A stretch of 64,000 nucleotides of DNA from Shewanella halifaxensis HAW-EB4. Lineage in GTDB: Bacteria > Pseudomonadota > Gammaproteobacteria > Enterobacterales > Shewanellaceae. Position numbers and translations under genes: made by a program. Below, in pieces: positions 45,994 to 54,083 of this stretch (its first letter is position 1; each line of letters opens with the position of its first letter). The stretch lies in the NCBI RefSeq assembly GCF_000019185.1, contig NC_010334.1, positions 620,001 to 684,000 on the forward strand, written 5' to 3'. The notes below the pieces were generated by a model. The model did no database searches and was not told the DNA's origin. It saw only the letters and a list, made by a program, of their open reading frames with translations.

Positions 45994-46023
45994 ACCTCAA
46001 CCTAAGGCTACTTAGGTTGAGGT
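45994..46023 (+). repeat. Intercistronic hairpin after sirA
   Basis: A perfect 13-bp stem (ACCTCAACCTAAG with CTTAGGTTGAGGT) with loop GCTA lies between sirA and the rhodanese-like gene, without a T-run. It probably protects the sirA message or weakens read-through so sirA is made in excess over downstream genes. Confidence 0.75.
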
Positions 46024-46039
46024 AACTAAGAGAGAAATT

Positions 46040-46468
46040 ATGAATAGAGTACTGGGAAGTGTCGTTTTCACCGTCTTGTTATCAATGCTATCGGCGGGCA
46101 GTTATGCCGGTGGTGGTCAAGAGATGGCCCCTGCTAAATATTATGATGAACCGCTTAATACGATCACCATGGTAGAAGCAGAAACCTTAGTGGGCAAAGA
46201 GGGAGTTTACTTCTTCGACGTCAATACATTGGAGTTATGGGCAGAAGGATTCATTCCAGGCGCTGTTTATTTCAACGTTAAAAATTGGAAAGACTTGCTG
46301 CCAAAAAACAAAGACGCACAGTTGGTTCTCTACTGTGCAAACCGTCTTTGTAATGCCAGTGAAATTGCTGCTCGACACGTGATGAAATTGGGTTATACCA
46401 ATGTTCGTCAAATGCCAGATGGAATTTACGGCTGGCGTTTATCGAATCGAGTAACAGAAAAGCCATAA
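46040..46468 (+). CDS. Exported rhodanese-like protein
   Basis: A 142-residue rhodanese-domain protein with a signal peptide (LGSVVFTVLLSMLSAGSYAG). The domain runs MVEAETLVGKEGVYFFDVNT, FIPGAVYFNVKN and LVLYCANRLCNASEIAARHV with an active-site-like Cys in LYCANRLC, ending MPDGIYGWRLS. As a periplasmic sulfur-carrying protein it fits a sulfite-reducing operon, perhaps moving or guarding sulfur intermediates. Same operon as sirA. RBS AAGAGAGAAAT. Confidence 0.85.
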   Translation: MNRVLGSVVFTVLLSMLSAGSYAGGGQEMAPAKYYDEPLNTITMVEAETLVGKEGVYFFDVNTLELWAEGFIPGAVYFNVKNWKDLLPKNKDAQLVLYCANRLCNASEIAARHVMKLGYTNVRQMPDGIYGWRLSNRVTEKP

Positions 46469-46505
46469 CGGATTATGTTTATTTATTTTTAGTGAGATTG
46501 ATTGT

Positions 46506-47306
46506 ATGAAAAAGCTTAAAAAAAGTGTCTTGGCCGTTGTGTCTTGTCTAACCCTATCAGTATCGGTGTCGTGTTTTGCGAATAGCGACCTAACGACTGA
46601 CGTTGAAAAGGAATCGTACAGTATAGGTGCGTCATTTGGTCACCATATCTCTAGTCAGGTATATGGCCAAACTCAGCTCGGCGCTGAAGTTGATATGGGT
46701 CAAGTTGTAAATGGTTTACTCGATGCGTTACAAGACGAAACAAAAATGTCTAAAGAGGAAATCGTGACTTACCTAAACCAGCGCGCCGAAACGCTAAATG
46801 CGGCTAAGCAGGTCAAGTTAGATGCACTGACTGCTAAGAACTTAGCAGCTGGTGAAGCTTTCATGGCTGAAAATGCTAAAAACAGCGATGTTAAGCAGAC
46901 CGAGTCAGGCCTGCAATATGAAGTGATCACCATGGGTGAAGGTGCAATGCCGCAAGGCAATGATGTTGTCACTGTTCACTACAAGGGTACCTTGATTGAT
47001 GGCACTGAGTTTGACAGTACTTATGATCGTAACGAACCAAACCGTTTCTCTTTAGTTACCGTTATTGAAGGCTGGCAAGAAGCCCTTGCTTTAATGCCTC
47101 AAGGGTCAAAATTTAAGTTAGCTATTCCACCTGCACTTGCTTACGGCGACCGTGTTGTTGGCATGATTCAGCCTCACTCAACTTTGGTATTCGAAGTTGA
47201 ATTAGTCAAAGTTGAAGCGCCTGGTGAAGGTGCTCACGGCATGGGTCTAAGTGGCATGGGTATGGGTGGCATGATGGGCGGCTCTATGGGCGCCAATCCA
47301 CACTAA
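46506..47306 (+). CDS. FKBP-type peptidyl-prolyl isomerase with Met-rich tail
   Basis: A 266-residue exported FKBP-type proline isomerase. The signal peptide (KSVLAVVSCLTLSVSVSCFA) is followed by the FkpA/Mip-like helical dimerisation domain (about 30-135: YSIGASFGHHISSQVY, LNQRAETLNAAKQVK) and the FKBP domain (about 140-240: VTVHYKGTLIDGTEFDSTYD, VIEGWQEALALMPQGSKF, HSTLVFEVELVKVEAP). The last 23 residues are Gly- and Met-rich with His, as in metal-binding tails. It likely folds SirA or its partners in the periplasm. Confidence 0.92.
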   Translation: MKKLKKSVLAVVSCLTLSVSVSCFANSDLTTDVEKESYSIGASFGHHISSQVYGQTQLGAEVDMGQVVNGLLDALQDETKMSKEEIVTYLNQRAETLNAAKQVKLDALTAKNLAAGEAFMAENAKNSDVKQTESGLQYEVITMGEGAMPQGNDVVTVHYKGTLIDGTEFDSTYDRNEPNRFSLVTVIEGWQEALALMPQGSKFKLAIPPALAYGDRVVGMIQPHSTLVFEVELVKVEAPGEGAHGMGLSGMGMGGMMGGSMGANPH

Positions 47307-47340
47307 TAAATTTGATATTAATTATTGATATAGAGCCGAA

Positions 47341-48069
47341 ATGAATACTGTACTTATTAGTATCTCAATTACCTTATTTTGTTCGTTTGCATTTCTTTTT
47401 TGCCATCATTTTAAATATGGCACAAGAATCCAAGACTTAGAAAATGAGGTTGGAGACTGTTTTGGCTCTAATAATTACATCACGTCAAATGATGTTAATT
47501 CAAACAATAATTATCCTTTTGGATTCATAGGTGTATTTTTAATCAGTGTTTCTGTATTCCTCTATTTGATGTTAGGTCGATACCAGGACTTGGACTTAGC
47601 GATGGCTGACTACAATGTCGATTATCTACTGGTTGCTGATATCAATAAGGGACAGAAACTTGCCGAAAAAAACCCTGATGATCCACTAGTGTTATTAGGC
47701 TTAGCCCAGTCGTATATCGATGGCGGCCTATATAAAGATGCGATCGAAACCTTAGATCAATTGCTGGTGATTAACAGCGAGAATACTGAGGCCTTAGGGT
47801 TAAAAGCATCATCCATGTACTACCGAGATGGTCGAGTAATCAGCATGGATACCTCTTTAGTGATCGCGAGGGCGCTAACTCTGCATCACGAAGAGCTCAA
47901 TACCCGCTTACTTATTGCCAACGATGCTTACCTAAACGGTAACTATCAGAAGGCGATAGATAACTGGAATATTGTTTTAACCAATAAGGTTCAAGTTTTT
48001 AATTCTGACGCTATTAATTTTGCAATTGAAAAGTCTAAGCAAAAATTAACGCAAGTTGATTTCGACTAA
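47341..48069 (+). CDS. TPR membrane protein for cytochrome maturation (CcmI/NrfG-like)
   Basis: A 242-residue protein with two membrane helices (about 3-22, ISITLFCSFAFLFCHHF; and about 60-80, FGFIGVFLISVSVFLYLML) and a TPR-rich C-terminal part (PLVLLGLAQSYIDGGLYKDA, ALTLHHEELNTRLLIANDAY). This is the plan of CcmI/NrfG apocytochrome chaperones, which hand the unfolded cytochrome to the heme lyase. The location inside the sir operon and the divergent CcmF/H genes support that role. Confidence 0.8.
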   Translation: MNTVLISISITLFCSFAFLFCHHFKYGTRIQDLENEVGDCFGSNNYITSNDVNSNNNYPFGFIGVFLISVSVFLYLMLGRYQDLDLAMADYNVDYLLVADINKGQKLAEKNPDDPLVLLGLAQSYIDGGLYKDAIETLDQLLVINSENTEALGLKASSMYYRDGRVISMDTSLVIARALTLHHEELNTRLLIANDAYLNGNYQKAIDNWNIVLTNKVQVFNSDAINFAIEKSKQKLTQVDFD

Positions 48070-48154
48070 CTCATTAACGCCTAAATAAACGCTAGTAAAA
48101 ATATTAAATTAAAAAAATAACGTGTCGGTTGAATACCGATATTCGGAGGATGCT

Positions 48155-48862
48155 GTGAGTGAAAATCTAGAGAGACGGAGGTTCCTTAAAGGTCTTGGAG
48201 CCAGCTCTTTGATATTAGCACCGCTTGGGTGTAGCTCGGTCAAAGATAAGGAAGACACCAACAAGCCGCACTATGTAATGGTTTTCGACCAAAACAAATG
48301 TGTTGGTTGTGGTGAGTGTAAGGAAGCCTGTAATAAGGCTAACCACTTACCCGAAGGTAAGTCTCGACTATTAATGGAAGAGCAATCAAGCGCCATTGAA
48401 GGTCAACCTTGTCCACACTGTGGTAAAACCAATGACTGTGGTTGTCAGCGTAAGTTTGTGCGCGTTTCATGTCAGCAATGTAAGAACGCTCCTTGCGTAA
48501 CAGTTTGCCCAACGGGCGCTGCACATCGTGATGAGAAGACTGGCATTGTGACCATGGATGCGGCGAAATGTGCGGGTTGTAAGTACTGTATCGGTGCTTG
48601 CCCATATGACGCACGTTTCATCAACAAAGAAACTGACGTAGCCGACAACTGTGACTTCTGCCTAAACAGCAAGCTTGCCATTGGTGAGTTACCTGCATGT
48701 GTGCAGCAGTGCCGTTACGATGCGCTGATCTTTGGTGATGCAAACGATCCAACTTCATATGTGAGTAAGCTATTAGCAGTTAAGGACTCGGTACGTATTA
48801 AGCCGGGCTTCGGTACTGAACCTAGCCTACGTTACATCCCTATTGTGAAGCTAGGAGTATAG
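48155..48862 (+). CDS. sirC: Tat-exported 4Fe-4S ferredoxin-like electron carrier
   Basis: A 235-residue iron-sulfur subunit of NrfC/PsrB type. The N-terminus ENLERRRFLKGLGASSLILA is a twin-arginine signal. Four cysteine clusters bind 4Fe-4S centres: CVGCGECKEAC, CQQCKNAPCVTVCP, CAGCKYCIGACP and CDFC...CVQQC. I start at GTG 48155 because GGAGG lies just upstream; GTG 48122 would add eleven residues before the Tat motif. It should pass electrons from SirD to SirA in the periplasm. Confidence 0.93.
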   Translation: MSENLERRRFLKGLGASSLILAPLGCSSVKDKEDTNKPHYVMVFDQNKCVGCGECKEACNKANHLPEGKSRLLMEEQSSAIEGQPCPHCGKTNDCGCQRKFVRVSCQQCKNAPCVTVCPTGAAHRDEKTGIVTMDAAKCAGCKYCIGACPYDARFINKETDVADNCDFCLNSKLAIGELPACVQQCRYDALIFGDANDPTSYVSKLLAVKDSVRIKPGFGTEPSLRYIPIVKLGV

Positions 48863-48864
48863 TC

Positions 48865-49812
48865 ATGGACGGTAATATTGAATTTACAATGGGCCTTTCA
48901 CAAGGCATCGCTTGGCCTTGGCCAATTGCGGTTTACCTGTTCTTTGCTGGTATCTCTGGTGGTGCATTAGCGGTTGCGCTGTTTATTCGTTTCTATAAAA
49001 AACAAACTGAAAACACGCCTTTTTTAAAGGCGGCGTCTTTAGTTTCATTAGTCACGATTGCGGTAGGTATGTTGTGTCTGGTTATAGATTTGACTAACCC
49101 GCTGTTCTTCTGGCGAATCTTGGTGTTTTACAACCTAAACTCTGTGATGTCTGTGGGTGTTCTTGTCCTAAATGCATACATTCCTTTGGTTGCGTTGGTG
49201 ACACTGTTCGCGTTCGAGGAAGAGATTAAGGCATGTAAGCCACTGCATTTCTTGTTGCCAATTATCGACAAGTTACGCGTTATTCGCGCGCCATCTGAAA
49301 AGCTAGTACTTGTACTTGCTATGTCAGTGTGTGCCTATACTGGTTTCTTGATCTCGGCCTTGATCCGTTTCCCAATCATCAATACCTCTGTATTGCCTGC
49401 GCTATTTGTTGCGTCAGGTCTTTCAGCCGGTGCTGCTGCTGCAAAAATGGTTGCAGTCTCGGTATTTAAAGAAGACTTACACAGCAAAGATATGCACACG
49501 TTACATGCCATTGAATGGCCAGTAATGGCAGCCGAAGCCCTGTTTCTATTCATGATTGTCATGTCTTTAGCAACGGGTAATGCTGGTGCACAGAGTGCAT
49601 TTGCCGCTTTCCATAGCGGCGTATGGGCTAATGTGTTCTGGATGGGTGTTGTGGGTATTGGTTTTGTTGGTCCACTATTGCTTAACTTCGCCACAGGTAA
49701 AGCGTTCAGCCATTCGGCTAAAGCGTTTTTCATGTCTGGTATGTGTGCAGTAGTCGGCATGATGTGCTTGCGTTTATTCATCATTTACGCCGGTCAGTTA
49801 AATGCCATCTAG
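48865..49812 (+). CDS. sirD: NrfD-like quinol-oxidising membrane subunit
   Basis: A 315-residue NrfD/PsrC-type protein with about eight membrane helices. The first, WPWPIAVYLFFAGISGGALA, has the typical family opening, and the core includes NPLFFWRILVFYNLNSVMSV. NrfD-like proteins take electrons from menaquinol and give them to their iron-sulfur partner, here SirC, two bases upstream in the same operon. TAGGAGTATAGTC gives a good RBS. Confidence 0.93.
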   Translation: MDGNIEFTMGLSQGIAWPWPIAVYLFFAGISGGALAVALFIRFYKKQTENTPFLKAASLVSLVTIAVGMLCLVIDLTNPLFFWRILVFYNLNSVMSVGVLVLNAYIPLVALVTLFAFEEEIKACKPLHFLLPIIDKLRVIRAPSEKLVLVLAMSVCAYTGFLISALIRFPIINTSVLPALFVASGLSAGAAAAKMVAVSVFKEDLHSKDMHTLHAIEWPVMAAEALFLFMIVMSLATGNAGAQSAFAAFHSGVWANVFWMGVVGIGFVGPLLLNFATGKAFSHSAKAFFMSGMCAVVGMMCLRLFIIYAGQLNAI

Positions 49813-50160
49813 TCGGAGTCTATCGATAACGCGTTAACGCCCCCTAAGTTAACGCCGCTATTGATTAATCTGATGTGTAAAAAGTAGTGAGTCTGGGGTG
49901 ACTCCTCCCCAAGTCGTTTAGGTATCCCCTTAACGATGGAGTGATCAAAGACTCAATACTAATAATGCTAGTAAGTTCAAATGGTGGTGGTGTTGAAGCA
50001 TGTGGTCTTTGAGCGCTTTCCCTATGGGCGCTTAGTGAACAATTCGCTTTAGCTCCACCCTCCTGAATTTCGCTAGCTGTGAGTAAGCTAGCCCTTCAAT
50101 GTCGCCCCTGCAAGGCTATTGAAGGGGTAGCCTGAAAGCATATTTGATTCTGGAAATACA
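49813..50160. other. Hairpin-bearing spacer between sirD and nosL
   Basis: No gene. A GCTAGC pair (50072-50077 and 50087-50092) and CCCTTCAAT/ATTGAAGGG (50092-50100 and 50118-50126) form stems. A CCTCCCC/GGGG pair near 49892-49911 may form another. These probably end or slow the sirD transcript; nosL likely has its own promoter or reduced read-through. Confidence 0.5.
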
Positions 50161-50649
50161 ATGAAAAAGTTAATCTGTTTACTATTCCTTTTACCTCTAA
50201 TGAGTGCGTGTAGCGATAGCAGCGCGGATGCAACGCAATACACGGCCCAGGCCATTCATGAACATGACCGTTGCCACCTGTGCGGCATGATGATCACTAA
50301 GTATCCAGGGCCTAAGGGGCAAGTTCACCTAAAAGAACAGTCGATAGTGCCCAAGTTCTGCTCGACACGCGATATGTTTAACTTCGCACTGCAGAGCGAG
50401 AACAAACGCCAAATCGAAGCGCTCTTTGTCCATGACGTAGCAGCTACAGATTGGGAACAACCTAAAGATGACGCCTTTACCGATGCAACCCAGGCTTGGT
50501 ATGTCTACGGCAGCATTAAAAAAGCGGTAATGGGTCCAGCGGTGGCCAGCTTTAAGAATAAAGCCGATGCGGTTAAGTTTGCTCAGGAGTTTGGCGGCGC
50601 CGTTCTCCCATATGAAAAAATTGATATCGCCCTGTTAGCGGGCGAATAG
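50161..50649 (+). CDS. nosL: NosL-like copper-binding lipoprotein
   Basis: A 162-residue lipoprotein with lipobox LMSAC (residues 13-17). The NosL domain shows HDRCHLCGMMITKYPGPKGQ, whose Cys-x-x-Cys-Gly-Met is the copper-binding element, followed by FCSTRDMFNFAL. NosL delivers Cu(I) to nitrous oxide reductase in denitrifiers. There is no nosZ here; next to sirA, a heme-copper enzyme family, it probably loads copper into SirA. The same link has been proposed for the mcc locus of Wolinella. Confidence 0.92.
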   Translation: MKKLICLLFLLPLMSACSDSSADATQYTAQAIHEHDRCHLCGMMITKYPGPKGQVHLKEQSIVPKFCSTRDMFNFALQSENKRQIEALFVHDVAATDWEQPKDDAFTDATQAWYVYGSIKKAVMGPAVASFKNKADAVKFAQEFGGAVLPYEKIDIALLAGE

Positions 50650-50703
50650 TTGTAGGTGAGTGGTTACTTACCATGGTTGCTTACAATGGTTAGTTACTAA
50701 ATT

Positions 50704-52062
50704 ATGAAGAAACTCATGAAAAATTGTGGCTCAGAGCTGGCGCGTAACAGTTTGAGAAAGGCAGCGAAACAGGTCTGCCTTAGCACTTGGTTCTGCCTGT
50801 TTGTTAGCCCGCTTACCGTCGCGGCGAACTACTCGGTGTCGAACGCCGAAGGCCTTAAACAGCAACTGTTGATGGTTAAAGCGGGCGACACCGTTGTTTT
50901 AAAGGCGGGTGAATATTCTGGCCATTTTGAGATCCATCAGCCCATCATGCTAATGGGTGAAAAGGGCGCGATTATCGATGCCCAAGGCAGTGGTAGCGCC
51001 ATTAGTGTGTTTGTTTCGGATGTCACCATCTCCAACTTACAAGTTCAAAACTGGGGCGCTGATCTCTATGAGCTCGACTCCGGCATCTTGGTACAAGATA
51101 ACGCCGACCGTGTACGTATCGAGTCGAGTCACCTTAAAGGTGATGGCTTTGGGATCTATTCGGAAAATAGCAAGCATATTACCGTGGTGAATAATGTCAT
51201 CACTGGCAACCCCGCGCTGTATAAGCTCGACAGGGGCGATGGCGTTTATCTCAAGGGGGTCGATGCACCTGTGGTGCATGACAACAAAATTTCCCATGTT
51301 AGGGATGGTGTCTATCTGGAAACCAGCACTAACAGCCTAGTGTTCGATAACCGCTTCCACTCTGCACAGTATGGTATTCACTACATGTATACCAAGCATG
51401 ATGAAGGCTATGGCAACGAGGTGGATAACGTCGATGGTGGCTACGCCATCATGAGCTCAGAGTTCGTTAACCTACATCAAAATCAGGCCTCCAATACCTT
51501 AGACTTTGGCGTGCTGCTCAATATCAGTAACCACTGCATCGTGAGTCATAACCGCTTATCGCTGGGGCATAACCCACAAGGCACGGCTGAGCTTGGCAAT
51601 GAGGGTAAAGGGATTTTTATCTACGGCGCCCGCGATAATGAAGTGAGCCATAACCTGTTCTCCACCAGTGACATCGGTATCTATATGGCGATGGGCGGTG
51701 AGAAGAATAAGGTTTACGGTAATCAGTTTGTCAATAATAAGACCCAAGTGAAATACGTGGGCGACTCGCTCTTAGAGTGGAGTCATCAAGGACGTGGGAA
51801 TTACTGGAGCGGTTATATGGGCTGGGATGCAAACCATGACGGCATCGCCGATAAACCTTACCGCCCTAACGACAGCCTCGATAAGCTATTTTGGCTCTAT
51901 CCTGAGGCGCGTTTCCTGATGAACAGCCCCGTGGTTGCGCTGCTACGTTGGGTGCAAGGCCAATTTGAAGTCGGCGCCGCTACAGGCATTGTCGACAGCT
52001 TTCCCCTGATCAGTGCGGGCAGCACTGGCAGTACAGGTAGCGTCTATAGGGCGCAGTACTGA
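50704..52062 (+). CDS. nosD: NosD-like periplasmic beta-helix protein
   Basis: A 452-residue exported NosD-type protein with a signal peptide (CLSTWFCLFVSPLTVAANY) and a right-handed beta helix built from repeated segments (FEIHQPIMLMGEKGAIIDAQ, VTISNLQVQNWGADLYELDS, DGVYLETSTNSLVFDNRF). Conserved GRGNYWSGYMGWDANHDG near residue 360 is typical of NosD. It works with NosF and NosY in copper-site assembly of N2O reductase; here SirA is the more likely client. Stop and next start overlap (TGATG). Confidence 0.9.
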   Translation: MKKLMKNCGSELARNSLRKAAKQVCLSTWFCLFVSPLTVAANYSVSNAEGLKQQLLMVKAGDTVVLKAGEYSGHFEIHQPIMLMGEKGAIIDAQGSGSAISVFVSDVTISNLQVQNWGADLYELDSGILVQDNADRVRIESSHLKGDGFGIYSENSKHITVVNNVITGNPALYKLDRGDGVYLKGVDAPVVHDNKISHVRDGVYLETSTNSLVFDNRFHSAQYGIHYMYTKHDEGYGNEVDNVDGGYAIMSSEFVNLHQNQASNTLDFGVLLNISNHCIVSHNRLSLGHNPQGTAELGNEGKGIFIYGARDNEVSHNLFSTSDIGIYMAMGGEKNKVYGNQFVNNKTQVKYVGDSLLEWSHQGRGNYWSGYMGWDANHDGIADKPYRPNDSLDKLFWLYPEARFLMNSPVVALLRWVQGQFEVGAATGIVDSFPLISAGSTGSTGSVYRAQY

Positions 52063-53027
52063 TGAGCACAGCCACCCCACAACCTAGGGGCAATCATAGG
52101 AGCAGAGCAGAGACCACAATGTCAGAACTCGCAATACAGCTAACCGATGTTAGCCTTAAATATAACGACTTTACCGCACTCGATGGCGTCAGTTTTGATG
52201 TCGAGGCAGGCCAGACCATGGCCCTGCTCGGTCACAATGGTGCCGGTAAGTCTAGCCTGATTAAGATCATTCTAGGCCTGATCATGCCGACATCCGGAAC
52301 GGTCAATATTTTGGGGCAGAATGCACAGGAAAGTCAGGCTCACAATAGCGTGCGTCTTGGCTATCTGCCTGAGGATGCAAACTTCTATGACAAGCTGACA
52401 GGCTGTGAGGTACTAAGTTATTTTGCGGCGTTAAAAGGGGTGAATCAGCCTCGTGTTGCGTCACTGATTGAGGAGTTTGGCCTCGAATACGCCCAGCATC
52501 GACAGCTAAAAACGTATTCTAAAGGGATGAAACAGCGCCTTGGGGTGGCACAAGCCATTTTATCAGAGCCTAAGGTCTTGCTACTCGATGAGCCAACGGT
52601 GGGGCTCGATCCTCAGGCATCACAGTTCCTCTACGGCAAGATCAATCAGTTAAAGCTGGCGGGCTGCGCGGTGGTGATCTCGACCCATGAGTTGTCTCTG
52701 GCTGAATCCCATCTGGACAGAGCCTTGATCATGGCCAAGGGAAAGCGCCTCGCCATAGGTTCCTGCGCCGAGCTGAGAAATGCCAGCTCGATCAAGACCC
52801 GTATCCACTTTAGTGAGCTGAGTGAAAGAGTGAAGACCAATGCCTATCTGCAGCAGTTTTACCAAGATGGCTTACTGCAGTTTGACGCGGATAAGAAGGT
52901 CGACATCGTTAAGCACTTAGTCTCACAATGCCAAATATTTGATTTTGAAATCAAAGAGCCAAGGCTCGAAGATATTTACCACGATTTAATGGGGCAATCT
53001 TTACGCTCCTCGGTTGAGCAGTCATAG
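52062..53027 (+). CDS. nosF: NosF-like ABC transporter ATPase
   Basis: An ABC ATPase with Walker A ALLGHNGAGKSSLIKIILG, signature YSKGMKQRLGVAQAILSEP, Walker B VLLLDEPTVGLDPQASQ and switch His in VVISTHELS. Family NosF/CcmA-type. The ATG at 52062 overlaps the nosD stop; the in-frame ATG at 52119 gives the canonical MSELAIQLTDVSLKYND start and is also possible. It powers the NosY permease. Substrate unknown, thought to be sulfur- or copper-related in nos loci. Confidence 0.9.
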   Translation: MSTATPQPRGNHRSRAETTMSELAIQLTDVSLKYNDFTALDGVSFDVEAGQTMALLGHNGAGKSSLIKIILGLIMPTSGTVNILGQNAQESQAHNSVRLGYLPEDANFYDKLTGCEVLSYFAALKGVNQPRVASLIEEFGLEYAQHRQLKTYSKGMKQRLGVAQAILSEPKVLLLDEPTVGLDPQASQFLYGKINQLKLAGCAVVISTHELSLAESHLDRALIMAKGKRLAIGSCAELRNASSIKTRIHFSELSERVKTNAYLQQFYQDGLLQFDADKKVDIVKHLVSQCQIFDFEIKEPRLEDIYHDLMGQSLRSSVEQS

Positions 53028-53028
53028 A

Positions 53029-53874
53029 ATGCAGATGAATAGACTTAAATCCCCGATTTTGATTATTGCCCATAAAGAGATCTGCGATAGCTCTCGTAAT
53101 CGCTGGCTTACCTTTATGGGCAGTATTTTTTTACTGCTCTCTTTGAGCGTCAGCTTCGCCGGTAGCGCAGTGACAGGCAGCCTGTATCTGCCAGAGCTTG
53201 GTAGTTTGATGAGCAGCCTATCGACCATCTCGGTATTTATCATCCCGCTGGCTTCGATTTTGCTCTGTTACGACAGCTTTGTCGGTGAAGAGGAGGCGGG
53301 TACCTTATTGTTACTGCTATCTTACCCGCTGACGCGCTCACAGATTATCTTCGGTAAACTACTCGGCCATATCACAGTGATGTTGACTGCGACAGGCTTT
53401 GCCTTTGGACTGACAGCAGCCCTGCTGCTACTCGTTGGTGAGCAGTACAATGGCGCCGAGTTAGTGGCGGCGTTTGCGCAGTTCCTACTCAGTAGTAATT
53501 TGTTAGCACTGACCTTTATTCTGCTCAGTTACATCGTCAGCCTCAAGTGCACCGAGAAAGCCAAGGCGATCGGTTGTTTACTGTTGCTATGGTTTCTATT
53601 TGTGCTGATCTATGATCTATTGCTCTTGACCCTGTTGGTCTCTGATTTTTCCTTCGCTAATCAATTCCTGATTAATATTCTGATCGCCATGAGCCCAACA
53701 GACCTCTACCGTGCAATCAATTTAGTGGCGATAGAGGGCGAGGGCGCGACAGGCAGCTTGGCGATGATAGCTACGACGGATTGGGGCTTATCGGCCATGT
53801 ACGGTTTATTTTTGCTGTGGATTGTCTCTTTGACGCTTATCTCGCATCGGATCTTTAAGCGTAAGCCGCTTTAA
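53029..53874 (+). CDS. nosY: NosY-like ABC permease
   Basis: A 281-residue membrane protein with six helices typical of NosY: an N-terminal AHKEICDSSRNRWLTFMG, then ISVFIIPLASILLCYDSFVG, EEEAGTLLLLLSYPLTRSQI and later hydrophobic segments ending HRIFKRKPL. It pairs with the NosF ATPase. I start at ATG 53029, one base after the nosF stop; ATG 53035 or an upstream TTG are possible. A terminator-like hairpin follows the operon. Confidence 0.9.
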   Translation: MQMNRLKSPILIIAHKEICDSSRNRWLTFMGSIFLLLSLSVSFAGSAVTGSLYLPELGSLMSSLSTISVFIIPLASILLCYDSFVGEEEAGTLLLLLSYPLTRSQIIFGKLLGHITVMLTATGFAFGLTAALLLLVGEQYNGAELVAAFAQFLLSSNLLALTFILLSYIVSLKCTEKAKAIGCLLLLWFLFVLIYDLLLLTLLVSDFSFANQFLINILIAMSPTDLYRAINLVAIEGEGATGSLAMIATTDWGLSAMYGLFLLWIVSLTLISHRIFKRKPL

Positions 53875-53969
53875 TTCAGCCGGAATAAATCCACTTAATG
53901 GGCCAGAAAGCGCCTACAACTAAATGAGTAATATCACTAATTTCTAAATCTGTGAACATTGGCGATGAT

Positions 53970-53993
53970 TGGCCGCACATTGGCGGCCATTTT
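53970..53993 (+). terminator. Terminator after the nosLDFY genes
   Basis: A 7-bp stem TGGCCGC/GCGGCCA with loop ACATTG (53970-53989), followed by TTTT. It separates the sir-nos genes from the regulator gene downstream. Confidence 0.7.
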
Positions 53994-54083
53994 GAGCCAA
54001 TAATCACATTCTACTTAAGCACTTAGTTGTAGAATTCTCACATTCAGGCATCAGTTGCGCATAATAAGTAGTCGAGGTTAGTT

